Of a stretch of 64,000 bases of DNA, positions 25,628-33,070 are shown in pieces (position 1 is the first letter of the stretch; the number at the start of each line of letters is the position of its first letter). Made by a program: the position numbers and the translations under genes. The stretch comes from Nitrospirota bacterium (lineage in GTDB: Bacteria > Nitrospirota > Thermodesulfovibrionia > Thermodesulfovibrionales > JdFR-88). The notes below the pieces were generated by a model that saw nothing but the letters and a program-made list of their open reading frames with translations, was not told the origin of the DNA and searched no databases. Location: positions 20,618 to 84,617 of the forward strand of contig JAKAHV010000010.1 of NCBI GenBank assembly GCA_021825295.1. The letters are read 5' to 3'.

Positions 25628-26597
25628 GGAAAAGGGGTTTGTCGCAAAAAACGCGGCCGAGGCCCGCGCGCTTCAGCGGAGCCTGGCGGGTAGGGTAAGG
25701 ATTGTCCCTCTCACGAAGAAGCCCCGTCTTGTGGCCGGGGCGGACGCCGCGTTTCTGGGCGACCTGGTGCTTGCCGTGGCCTGCCTGTTTACCTATCCGG
25801 AGATGGAACTGATCGACATCGAGACGGTGATCATGAAAACAGCGTTTCCCTACATCCCCGGACTGCTTGGGTTTCGCGAGGGCCCGGCCGTGGTCCGGGC
25901 GGTGAGGGGGCTTAAGAAAAGGCCCGATCTGCTCTTCATCGACGGACAGGGGATTGCGCATCCGGCGAGGATGGGGATCGCCTCTCATGCCGGACTCCTG
26001 CTGGGCATCCCCACTATCGGGTGCGCCAAATCGAGGCTTGTGGGCGAGCACGGCGAGCCGGGCAGGAAGAGAGGGGCGAGGGCCCCGCTTTTCCATAAAG
26101 GTCAACTGGTGGGGACCGTCCTTCGGACGAAGGACGGCGTGAGGCCGGTGTTTATCTCGCCGGGCCACAGGATAGATTTTGAGGGTGCGGTGGAGATGGC
26201 GCTTTCGTGCGGCAGGGGTTTTAGAATACCCGAGCCCACGAGGGTGGCCGACATTGAAACTAAAAAACTTAAAAGGGCCATGGAAGAACAAAAGAGACAG
26301 AGATACACGGAAGCCATTTGTAAAGGGCACTGCCCTTATTACAGACCGGACAAGGCGGACCGCAAATGCGGGGCCTACCTTTTCCTCACCGGAGTCCTGA
26401 CCCCAAAAGAGATAAAAGACGCCGTGCCGGCGGAGGGGACCGGGTTTGGGGCATCTGGCCGGGACGCGGCCATAAGGAAGCTTGCCTGCGACAGGTGCCG
26501 GTTCCTCACAACCTGGTGCCCGTATAGGACGGGAAGAGACCCAAAGGGAAAGCCCTGCGGCGGATATCTGGTTATCGAACGGCTCCTCAGCAGGTGA
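25599..26597 (+). CDS. nfi: endonuclease V with duplicated Cys-rich C-terminal extension
   Basis: 332 residues from the ATG at 25599 (a TTG lies 6 bases upstream); family members are usually about 220. Residues 1-225 are endonuclease V: VAGADAAF (D49), YIPGLLGFREGP (E94), FIDGQGIAHPARMGIASH (D116) and a final PEPTRVAD. It nicks DNA one base 3' of deoxyinosine. Residues 228-332 are extra and carry seven Cys (241, 245, 257, 297, 300, 307, 320) in two related units, CPYYRPDKADRKCGAYL and CPYRTGRDPKGKPCGGYL. The extension could bind zinc or an Fe-S cluster. It is in the same uninterrupted frame, though an internal ATG at 26280 could also make it separately. Confidence 0.88.
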   Translation: MSPEAARRPEEKGFVAKNAAEARALQRSLAGRVRIVPLTKKPRLVAGADAAFLGDLVLAVACLFTYPEMELIDIETVIMKTAFPYIPGLLGFREGPAVVRAVRGLKKRPDLLFIDGQGIAHPARMGIASHAGLLLGIPTIGCAKSRLVGEHGEPGRKRGARAPLFHKGQLVGTVLRTKDGVRPVFISPGHRIDFEGAVEMALSCGRGFRIPEPTRVADIETKKLKRAMEEQKRQRYTEAICKGHCPYYRPDKADRKCGAYLFLTGVLTPKEIKDAVPAEGTGFGASGRDAAIRKLACDRCRFLTTWCPYRTGRDPKGKPCGGYLVIERLLSR

Positions 26598-26931
26598 GGT
26601 GGAGGGCGGCCACCGCCTTTTTGCCTCTTTCCCCCTGCCGGTTAAATAGTTGCACGGCCTCGGCCGTTTTTAGGGCATGCACCTCTACGCCCTTTTCGCG
26701 AAGGGCATCGAGCACGCTCTTTGATACCTGCATGACCCCGTCATGGCCGGTGCCGATTATCAGGACCTCGGGGGGATCTTTCAGGATGCCGGAGATGTCC
26801 TCCGGCTGCAGCAGGTGTCCTTCCCTGCGCCACCAGGACCCCTCGACCCTGTCGGGATAGATGATCAGGTCTCCTGTGTAGGACTTTCCGTCAACGGTTA
26901 TCTTGCCGAACGTGTATCCCGTTATCTCCAT
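26587..26931 (-). CDS. MTH938-like domain protein
   Basis: 114 residues, a one-domain protein. The opening GYTFGKITVDGKSYTGDLII, central VLIIGTGHDG and the closing TAEAVQLFNR match the MTH938/NDUFAF3-like fold (former DUF498). Function in bacteria is not known; the eukaryotic relative assists complex I assembly. Start ATG at 26931. Its end overlaps the converging endonuclease V gene by 11 bases. Confidence 0.85.
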   Translation of the reverse strand: MEITGYTFGKITVDGKSYTGDLIIYPDRVEGSWWRREGHLLQPEDISGILKDPPEVLIIGTGHDGVMQVSKSVLDALREKGVEVHALKTAEAVQLFNRQGERGKKAVAALHLTC

Positions 26932-27051
26932 AACCAGATTTTAGCGCATGCGCACCGGATGTGAAACCGGAATTTTTATCTGTCCGGAACCTCTACGGCC
27001 CGTATGCCATGATTTCACCTCTTGCAGCCGGAAGCGATTTTGAGATAGGTT

Positions 27052-27513
27052 CTAGCCTTTTGTCCCGGCCGCTCCTCCCTGCGGCATTACTGGGCAGAGT
27101 TTCAGCGCATCCGGAGCGATGAGATTTTGGGAGGCCCCCGCCGGCAGAACCCTTTCGGCCAGGCGCAGCATGTCCAGGACTGTAAAGGGTTTAATCATTA
27201 CGCCGGCGGCCCCGTGCCTTGCAATCAGATGGTCCGCGTCTTCCCGGTGGGTCAGCATTACTACGGACTTCGCATCCGGACGGCATCTGCCGACCGCCTC
27301 CAGCAGCTCGGCCATGCCAGTGTCCGGCAGGTACTCGTTTATGAATACGAGATCATACGGCTTTTTTGAAAGCTCGCTTATTGCCGCCACTCCGGAAGCC
27401 GTCATCCTTAGGGAATGCCGCTTCTCGAAAAGCCGGGAAAAATAATAACGGATAAAAGAGTTTTCAGCGGCAAGGAGTATGGAAAGCCCCTCCTCACGCT
27501 TCATCCCCTTCAC
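27052..27513 (-). CDS. stand-alone receiver-like protein lacking the phospho-acceptor Asp
   Basis: 153 residues with the alternating beta-alpha layout of a response-regulator receiver domain and no output domain. The phospho-acceptor position reads LVFINEYLPD, so Asp is replaced by N59. The acidic pair at strand 1 is also altered (LLAAEN in place of VVDDE). The T/S switch (VMLTHRE) and the Lys of IKPF are kept. It is likely a phosphorylation-independent pseudo-receiver or protein-interaction module. No kinase is adjacent. Confidence 0.8.
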   Translation of the reverse strand: MKGMKREEGLSILLAAENSFIRYYFSRLFEKRHSLRMTASGVAAISELSKKPYDLVFINEYLPDTGMAELLEAVGRCRPDAKSVVMLTHREDADHLIARHGAAGVMIKPFTVLDMLRLAERVLPAGASQNLIAPDALKLCPVMPQGGAAGTKG

Positions 27514-27620
27514 GCTCTGCCCCTCCCTTCAAGCCTCTATAGTTTTTGCGTGCAACTAATATACAACATTGGGAAATAAAAATACAATTACAGGTAGTAT
27601 GAAGAGGTGGGGAAATGCAA

Positions 27621-27652
27621 GCGGGGGAGGCCGCGATCACGGCCTCCCCCGC
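27621..27652 (-). terminator. 13-bp hairpin downstream of the stress cluster
   Basis: GCGGGGGAGGCCG (27621-27633) and CGGCCTCCCCCGC (27640-27652) pair perfectly around a 6-base loop, 28 bases past the ferritin-like stop codon. The T tract after it on the minus strand (TTGCATTTCC) is weak, so it may act mainly as a 3'-stabilising or rho-assisted terminator. Confidence 0.55.
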
Positions 27653-27680
27653 GGGGCATCTGCTTTTTGAAAACTGCGGG

Positions 27681-28133
27681 CTACGTGACGAAGATGGTCG
27701 CCCTCTTCAGCATGACCTCGTTTAAATCTCCAAGGAGCCTGTGGTGCTTGGCCTCGTCCGCCAGAAGGAGCGTGAGGATGTAGCGGGTCACGAAGAGCTC
27801 GCTTTGTTCTAGCGCCTTTGACGCAAGGTCGACCGACTTGCCCTCCGCCTCTATGTGCCTCTGGAGCTCCTTTGAGAGGGGTGCCAGTTCGTCCGGCGTG
27901 AGGCTCAGGTTTTTCTTTGTCAGCCCGTCTATGAGGAGCTGCTGCATCAGCTTGTGCTTTTCGGAATCCATCCTTATCATCTGCATGATCATCCGGACTA
28001 TGGGGTTTTCGCTTTTGGCCGCCAGCTCCTCGGAGTTCCGGACGGTTTCATCTTCCAGCTTCATCCACTCCTTTATGGTGTTTATGAAGTCTTCCGACAT
28101 CTCCAGGGGTCTCTTCGCGGTTTTTACTTCCAT
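27681..28133 (-). CDS. ferritin-like/rubrerythrin-like helical protein
   Basis: 150 residues, nearly all helix. Two motifs with Glu and His, RMDSEKHKLM and LADEAKHHRLL, sit where ferritin-like four-helix bundles place ExxH iron ligands. The start is the ATG at 28133; upstream of it the frame remains open only as a shadow of the dismutase gene. It overlaps the dismutase stop by 10 bases, so the two are coupled. Iron storage or peroxide reduction is plausible, but ligands on the first helix are not clear. Confidence 0.65.
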   Translation of the reverse strand: MEVKTAKRPLEMSEDFINTIKEWMKLEDETVRNSEELAAKSENPIVRMIMQMIRMDSEKHKLMQQLLIDGLTKKNLSLTPDELAPLSKELQRHIEAEGKSVDLASKALEQSELFVTRYILTLLLADEAKHHRLLGDLNEVMLKRATIFVT

Positions 28134-28732
28134 GCCTTGCTCCCCCCGGAGAGCCTCTGTTCCGCGGCCTGCCAGTTGATGTTCCGGGAGAAGGCCTCGA
28201 TATAGTCTTTCCGGTTCAGGCCGTAGTCGAGCATGAAGGCGTGCTCCCAGACGTCCATGACGAGCAGCAGCCGGCAGCCTGAGGGATGGGAGATGTGGTG
28301 CTCGCCGATCCAGAAATTGAGGAGCCGGTTGGTGTTCGGGTCCAGGTAGAGGCCCGCCCAGCCTACCCCCCTTATCATCCCCGTGGCCTTGAAGGACTTC
28401 TGCCAGGAATCGACGCTGCCGAAATCCTCCGATATCTTCTTCGCCAGCGGCCCGCCCTTGTCGATCTTTCCGTCGCCTCCAAGGGATTCGAAGTAATACT
28501 CGTGCAGGCGCATGCCGTTCCACTCGAAGCCGAGCCTCCTGTTTAGCTCGGCGAATCTGGGGTCCGCCCCGTCCTGGGGCAGCTCCGCTATCTGCTCCAG
28601 CAGCTTGTTTGCGTTGCTCACATAGCCCTGGTAGAGCTTGAAGTGGTTGTTTAGAAGCCCCTCGGAAAACCCCTCCATCCCGATTAAATCCGAATAGTCC
28701 TTTGTCTCATACGCCATCGTTTTTACGGGCAT
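28124..28732 (-). CDS. sodB: Fe/Mn superoxide dismutase
   Basis: 202 residues. Metal ligands are H30 (LLNNHFKLYQGYV), H77 (RLHEYYFE), D160 and H164 (MDVWEHAFMLDYG). It dismutates superoxide in the cytoplasm. Metal preference cannot be decided from sequence alone: GCRLLLVMDVWEHAF differs from both standard Fe and Mn signatures. Start ATG 28732 with an excellent AAGGAGG. Third gene of a CBS-tpx-sod-ferritin-like minus-strand cluster. Confidence 0.95.
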   Translation of the reverse strand: MPVKTMAYETKDYSDLIGMEGFSEGLLNNHFKLYQGYVSNANKLLEQIAELPQDGADPRFAELNRRLGFEWNGMRLHEYYFESLGGDGKIDKGGPLAKKISEDFGSVDSWQKSFKATGMIRGVGWAGLYLDPNTNRLLNFWIGEHHISHPSGCRLLLVMDVWEHAFMLDYGLNRKDYIEAFSRNINWQAAEQRLSGGSKAWK

Positions 28733-28773
28733 GACGTGCTACCTCCTTGATTTGATTTTTGGGCCCGGTTTCC

Positions 28774-29295
28774 TTAAGCGACCCGGACCAGCAGTTTTTC
28801 CGCCTCCTTCATGGCCCGCTCGTAATCGGGCTCTTCTGTCTGCTCCTGCACCACCTGGAAATAGCTGATGGTCTCGTCCTTGTCGATGATTATGACCGAT
28901 CGGGCCAGAAGCCTCATCTCGTCAATGAGCAGCCCGTAGGCCCTCCCGAAGGAGGCGTCCCTGTGGTCGGACAGGACGACTGTCCGCTCTATGGACTCCT
29001 CTTTCATGAACCGGGCGATGGCAAACGGCAGGTCCATGCTTATATTGAGCACGGCGACATCCTGGCCCAGTTTTGCCGCCTCCTCGTTGAACCTCACGAG
29101 TTGCTTGTGGCAGACGGGGGTGTCCACGGACAAGACCACGCTGATGACCTTTACCTTCCCCTTGAAATCTCCCAGGGAGACCTCGTGCAGATTATGGTCG
29201 AGCGCGTGGAAGTCCGGGGCCTTCTGGCCGGTCCGCGGCCTGCTCCCCAGGAGTGTGACGGGATTGCCTTTGAAAGCGATGTTTTCCTTTGCCAT
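28774..29295 (-). CDS. tpx: thiol peroxidase lacking the usual resolving cysteine
   Basis: 173 residues. The peroxidatic motif is LSVDTPVC with C62; the Tpx opening FKGNPVTLLG and closing helix fit the family. In E. coli Tpx the resolving Cys lies in a SRFC segment; here the matching place reads ARFMKEE (M97). C62 is the only Cys in the protein, so it must work as a 1-Cys enzyme using an external thiol. ATG 29295 has GAGGAG well spaced; a TTG codon lies just before it. Confidence 0.9.
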   Translation of the reverse strand: MAKENIAFKGNPVTLLGSRPRTGQKAPDFHALDHNLHEVSLGDFKGKVKVISVVLSVDTPVCHKQLVRFNEEAAKLGQDVAVLNISMDLPFAIARFMKEESIERTVVLSDHRDASFGRAYGLLIDEMRLLARSVIIIDKDETISYFQVVQEQTEEPDYERAMKEAEKLLVRVA

Positions 29296-29335
29296 CAAGA
29301 ACTCCTCTTCAGATTTTCTGTTTTTTTGCGCGTCC

Positions 29336-29788
29336 TCAGGCCCTCTTCTGGAACTCGTGCTCCGGCCAGAAATTCCTCTCGGCCACGGCGCTAATGATGT
29401 TTTTCCTCGCGATTATCCCGACGAGCTGCCGGTTCTTTTCGTCCTTCACTACGGGCAGGATGGAGAGTTTCTCGTTGTACATGATCTCCAGCACTTTGTC
29501 GACCGGCGTGTCCTGGGCTACGCAGTGCGGCTCGTTGCAGACGCCCTCGTGCTCCATGTGGCCGCAGCCCATGATGCTCTCCGCGCTGAACTCGTGTACC
29601 GTCCGGTTGTTCATGAGCGCATCGAATACGTCATACTCGGTGACGATGCCTATGACCTGATCGTTCTCGTTGACGACCGGCAGCCCCGGGTACGAGCACA
29701 GGAGCTTGTTCACCAGGGACTGGCCCGGCTCCTTCTGGGGCAGGCTCAGCCTTGGATGCATGATGTCTTTCGCTGTCATCGCTGTCAT
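29336..29788 (-). CDS. tandem CBS-domain protein
   Basis: 150 residues forming one Bateman module. CBS1: TAKDIMHPRLSLPQKEP to GIVTEYDVFDALM. CBS2: VAQDTPVDKVLEIMYNEKL to LVGIIARKNIISAV. Such pairs bind adenine nucleotides and sense energy state. An unusual insert between the repeats contains several Cys and His (MGCGHMEHEGVCNEPHC), a possible metal site. ATG 29788 follows GGAGGA. First gene of the oxidative-stress cluster. Confidence 0.88.
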   Translation of the reverse strand: MTAMTAKDIMHPRLSLPQKEPGQSLVNKLLCSYPGLPVVNENDQVIGIVTEYDVFDALMNNRTVHEFSAESIMGCGHMEHEGVCNEPHCVAQDTPVDKVLEIMYNEKLSILPVVKDEKNRQLVGIIARKNIISAVAERNFWPEHEFQKRA

Positions 29789-29895
29789 GTTTTTGTCCTC
29801 CGTTTGCCAGGATTTCATAATGGTTGGGATGCTATCGCAGATTGCGGGGTCCGGATATGGTCTTGCTCATATTTCTCTCTCTGTTAAAAACTATC

Positions 29896-29915
29896 ACATC
29901 GGGGGCCGATGTCAA
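29896..29915 (-). promoter_or_regulatory. promoter with dyad operator for the CBS-tpx-sod cluster
   Basis: A perfect TTGACA -35 lies at 29915-29910 on the minus strand, with TAGTTT 16 bases downstream as a weak -10. The dyad ACATCGG-GGG-CCGATGT (29896-29912) overlaps the -35 and spacer, the place for a repressor or redox regulator. Confidence 0.45.
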
Positions 29916-30064
29916 GCGGGGGGTGTGCAGGCCCGTTGCCGGCGCTTGCCCGGTCCTTCCCGCATGTTATCATTGAAGAGGACCGGGGCGTTTCATGCCG
30001 GCCGCGGGGCCTCGGGGATTTTTCTCGAAATATGCGTTATATGGGAAGGCGGGGTTAAAGGACA

Positions 30065-30712
30065 ATGGATGCCATGAACAGGCAAAAGGCAATAGAGTAC
30101 CTGCTTGCCGGCGATTTCAAAGGGCTCCTTGCGGAGGGCGGCAATGGCAAAGGGCTTCTCCGGTTCCTCATATCGCTTACGTACGATAAAAGCCAGCTTG
30201 TCTGCTGGAGGGCCATAGAGGCCGTGGGGATGCTGTCAGCGGGCATGAAGCAGTCCAAGGCCCTTGACGCAATTGACAGGCTCTTTACGATGATGCGGGA
30301 TGAATCCGGCGGCAACCCCTGGAGCGCCCCCGAGATGATAGGGGAGATAATAAGGCATAACCCGGAGGCTTTTTCAGACCTGGTGCCGGTGCTCGTCTCC
30401 TTCCGTGACGAGCGCATGTTCGCGCCGGGCATCCTGCGCGCCCTTGCCCTCCTTGCCCTGGTCAGCCCGGAGCTTGTAATGCCCTACCGGGAGCTTGCCT
30501 TTCTCTGCCTGCACAGCGAGGATGCGGCCTTGAGGGCAAACGCACTGCTTGTCATGAAGAACCTGAGGGACGACACCTACGCGCCCTCCATCGCGGCCTT
30601 GGCCGGCGATGGGGCCGCAGTCGATTATTACGACGGGGGGCGCCTGTCCAAAAAAACGGTCGGCGAGCTTGCCAGGGAGGCCCTGGAGGCGCTTGGCCCG
30701 GCGCGGGGCTGA
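30065..30712 (+). CDS. HEAT-like helical repeat protein (DVU0298-type)
   Basis: 215 residues, nearly all alpha-helical with HEAT-like repeats. Recognisable blocks are LTYDKSQLVCWRAIEAVG and DESGGNPWSAPEMIGEII, which I associate with the DVU0298 family of sulfate reducers and related anaerobes. No enzymatic motif is seen; a scaffold or interaction role is the simplest guess. ATG at 30065 (second ATG 30074). It is alone on the plus strand between the divergent stress cluster and the MerR gene. Confidence 0.65.
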   Translation: MDAMNRQKAIEYLLAGDFKGLLAEGGNGKGLLRFLISLTYDKSQLVCWRAIEAVGMLSAGMKQSKALDAIDRLFTMMRDESGGNPWSAPEMIGEIIRHNPEAFSDLVPVLVSFRDERMFAPGILRALALLALVSPELVMPYRELAFLCLHSEDAALRANALLVMKNLRDDTYAPSIAALAGDGAAVDYYDGGRLSKKTVGELAREALEALGPARG

Positions 30713-30729
30713 AGGGCGGTGTTGATTTT

Positions 30730-30760
30730 TTGACCCAAAAAAAGTTTTAATAATTAAACT
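30730..30760 (+). promoter_or_regulatory. promoter/operator region of the MerR-type gene
   Basis: TTGACC at 30730-30735 and TAAACT at 30755-30760 are 19 bases apart, the long spacer typical of MerR-controlled promoters. The near-palindrome AGTTTTAATAATTAAACT (30743-30760) has 5-base perfect outer arms. Autoregulation is inferred. Confidence 0.4.
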
Positions 30761-30780
30761 CAGCATTCTTAAGAGACTTA

Positions 30781-31224
30781 ATGAGACGAGCTAGAAACAG
30801 CGAGCTACTTTCGGGAAAACAGAAGCAGGACATGCCGCTTTATCCCATAGGCGTCGTTTCCGAACTCGTAGGAACAACCGATCAGACCCTCAGGCTGTAT
30901 GAGAAACACGGGCTCCTGAAGCCCTCCAGGCGCAACAAGAACCGTTATTATTCCGAAAACGACATCAAATGGCTCATGTGCATCCGCGATCTTATCCACC
31001 ACAAGAAGATAAGCATAGAGGGGATAAAGCGCCTGCTGGAGTATGCCCCCTGCTGGGAGATAACCAACTGCACCGAGGAGCGGAAGGCAAGCTGCTCCGC
31101 CTATATAGACAAGACGAAACCCTGCTGGGAATTAAACCGCATGATATGCAACCGCGCGACCGGCCGCATCTGCGAGGACTGCGTTGTATATCTGTCGGCC
31201 ATGAAACACAAGAAACTGAAATAG
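30781..31224 (+). CDS. MerR-family regulator with Cys-rich C-terminal domain
   Basis: 147 residues. The winged helix (about 20-90) has the MerR motifs PIGVVSELVGTTDQTLRLYEKHGLLKPSR split over two helices and NRYYSENDIKWL. The C-terminal segment has eight Cys, including CWEITNC, ASCSAY, PCWELNRMIC and ICEDC, suggesting metal, redox or Fe-S sensing. It resembles HspR-like MerR proteins in the DNA-binding part. The next gene on the opposite strand (phosphomannomutase) converges, so no target is obvious. Confidence 0.85.
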   Translation: MRRARNSELLSGKQKQDMPLYPIGVVSELVGTTDQTLRLYEKHGLLKPSRRNKNRYYSENDIKWLMCIRDLIHHKKISIEGIKRLLEYAPCWEITNCTEERKASCSAYIDKTKPCWELNRMICNRATGRICEDCVVYLSAMKHKKLK

Positions 31225-31233
31225 CGCTGGAAA

Positions 31234-32601
31234 TCAGAGCAGCTTTTTAAGCCTGCCCTCGACGTCTCCGCGTATCATCCCAAGCGCCTCTTCGGACTTT
31301 GCCTCGAACCTGAGCACAAGCGCCGGTTGGGTGTTCGAGGCGCGGACCAGTCCCCAGCCCTCCGGATAGCTGATCCTTACGCCGTCTATATCGATTATGG
31401 GGCGGTGTTTGCGCATCTCCTCCCTGATGCCCTCCACGACGGCGAATTTTTTGTCGTCGGGGCAATCGATCCGGATTTCGGGGGTGGAGTGCAGCCGCGG
31501 CAGGCCGCCAAGGAGCCTTTTTATCGAGTATGGAGGGCCGTTTCTCTTCAGGGCCTCCATGAGGCGAAGAGAGGCGTAAATGGCGTCGTCATAGCCGAAA
31601 TACCTGTCCTTGAAGAAGATATGGCCGCTCATCTCGCCGGCCAGAAGGGCCCCGGATTCCTTCATCTTGCTTTTTATCAGCGAGTGGCCGGTCTTCCACA
31701 TCACGGGCCTTCCGCCGCGGGCCTCTATATCGTCGTAGAGGCTCTGTGAGCATTTGACTTCCCCGATTATGGTGGCCCCAGGGTGTTTTGGCAGCAGCTC
31801 CCTCGCAAAGAGGGCCAGGAGCCTGTCGCCCCAGATCACCTCCCCGTCTCCGTCCACCACCCCTATCCTGTCGCCGTCTCCGTCATAGCCGATCCCAAGA
31901 TCGGCCTTTTTGCTCCTGACCGTGGCTATGAGGTCTTTTATGTTTTCGACCACCACGGGGTCCGGGTGGTGGTTCGGGAACCTGCCGTCCGGGTCGCAGT
32001 AAAGCCGGATGGTCTCGGCCCCGAATTCCTCGAAGAGCGCGGGCGCCACTATTCCGGCCACGCCGTTGCCGGCGTCCAGCACGGCCTTCATGCCGCTGAA
32101 GGTGGTGAACTGGCCGCGCATGTATTGCATGTAATCGGGGATGATTTCCCTTTTGCTCAGGGTCCCGCTGCCCTCTATCGTCCTGCTTTCCTCGATGTGC
32201 CGCCTTATCCGCTGTATGCTTTCGCCATAGATGGTCCCGGTCCCCAGGGAGAGTTTCAACCCGTTGAAATCGGCCGGGTTGTGGCTTGCGGTTATCATGA
32301 GGCCGCCCTGGACGGGGAGGTTGAAAAGCGAGAAATACTGCAGGGGGGTCGGGCATATCCCGATGTCTATGACCCCTATCCCGCTTTGCATGAGCGCCGC
32401 GGTCAGCGCTTCGAGCATCGCGGGCGAACTTATCCTTACGTCCCTGCCGATCGATACCGCGAGCTCCGGCTTCTCCGGGAACTGCTCCCGCAAACAGACG
32501 GCAAAGGCCCTGCCTATCGCGTAGGCGGCCTCCCCGGTCAGGTCCGCCCCCCAGACCCCGCGTATATCATACTCCCTGAATATCCGGTCCGAAATTTTCA
32601 T
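31234..32601 (-). CDS. manB: phosphomannomutase/phosphoglucomutase
   Basis: 455 residues, the standard length. Domain 1 holds the phosphoserine loop TASHNPADFNG, domain 2 the Mg loop DGDGDR, domain 3 GEMSGHIFF and domain 4 RASNTQPALVLR. It interconverts mannose (or glucose) 1- and 6-phosphates for surface polysaccharide and LPS sugars. The start is ATG 32601 (MKISDRIFREYDIRG); the frame is open further upstream, but that part is a shadow of the TPR gene. It overlaps that gene by 4 bases. Confidence 0.94.
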   Translation of the reverse strand: MKISDRIFREYDIRGVWGADLTGEAAYAIGRAFAVCLREQFPEKPELAVSIGRDVRISSPAMLEALTAALMQSGIGVIDIGICPTPLQYFSLFNLPVQGGLMITASHNPADFNGLKLSLGTGTIYGESIQRIRRHIEESRTIEGSGTLSKREIIPDYMQYMRGQFTTFSGMKAVLDAGNGVAGIVAPALFEEFGAETIRLYCDPDGRFPNHHPDPVVVENIKDLIATVRSKKADLGIGYDGDGDRIGVVDGDGEVIWGDRLLALFARELLPKHPGATIIGEVKCSQSLYDDIEARGGRPVMWKTGHSLIKSKMKESGALLAGEMSGHIFFKDRYFGYDDAIYASLRLMEALKRNGPPYSIKRLLGGLPRLHSTPEIRIDCPDDKKFAVVEGIREEMRKHRPIIDIDGVRISYPEGWGLVRASNTQPALVLRFEAKSEEALGMIRGDVEGRLKKLL

Positions 32602-33011
32602 TTGTGAGGGGCCGTCCTCGTGCCCGGCGGCGTTACGGGCGCATTTTTTGAGCGTTCCTTGCCCGCGGGGCACGCCCTTTCCTTCGTCTTTTCGACCCTG
32701 GACATGATGTCCCCGGGGTTGAAATTCGGGTCTACGAGATAGGCCTCGCCGAAATACCTCGCGGCCTCCTTGTATCTGCCGAGCTTGTAATTGGAATATC
32801 CGAGGAGGTAGTAGGCGCCGGCGGTGGGGGTCTTTTTCACGTACCGCCGCAGCAGTTTCACCGTCTTCACGTAGCCGCCCCTGGAATAGGCGGTGAGGGC
32901 CTGTTCGTACTGGGAGTCCGCAAAGGCCCGTACCGCCTGACCGGCGAGGACAAGCGCGCAAAGCGGGCCCATGAGGGCCATGACCAAAATCGCGTGTCTC
33001 TTTTCAGACAT
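32598..33011 (-). CDS. exported TPR-type protein
   Basis: 137 residues. A signal peptide spans about residues 8-31 (VMALMGPLCALVLAGQAVRAFA), followed by three TPR-like helical pairs (YEQALTAYSRGGYVKTVKLL, AYYLLGYSNYKLGRYKEAA, YLVDPNFNP). The C-terminus is basic and Pro-rich. Probably a periplasmic scaffold protein; function unknown. ATG 33011 follows GAGGG. Coupled to manB by a 4-base overlap. Confidence 0.75.
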   Translation of the reverse strand: MSEKRHAILVMALMGPLCALVLAGQAVRAFADSQYEQALTAYSRGGYVKTVKLLRRYVKKTPTAGAYYLLGYSNYKLGRYKEAARYFGEAYLVDPNFNPGDIMSRVEKTKERACPAGKERSKNAPVTPPGTRTAPHK

Positions 33012-33070
33012 ATAACCCTCCTTTCGCTGTCCAACAGCCTATCAAGTTTATCACCTCAGGCTGTCCGCAT

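Noticed and set aside
28134..28523. Upstream extension of the ferritin-like gene to 28523
   Set aside because: That part is an alternate frame of sodB; family-like sequence starts at the ATG at 28133.
32602..32961. 120-residue N-terminal extension of the phosphomannomutase
   Set aside because: Basic, low-quality sequence overlapping the TPR gene in another frame; homology begins at ATG 32601.
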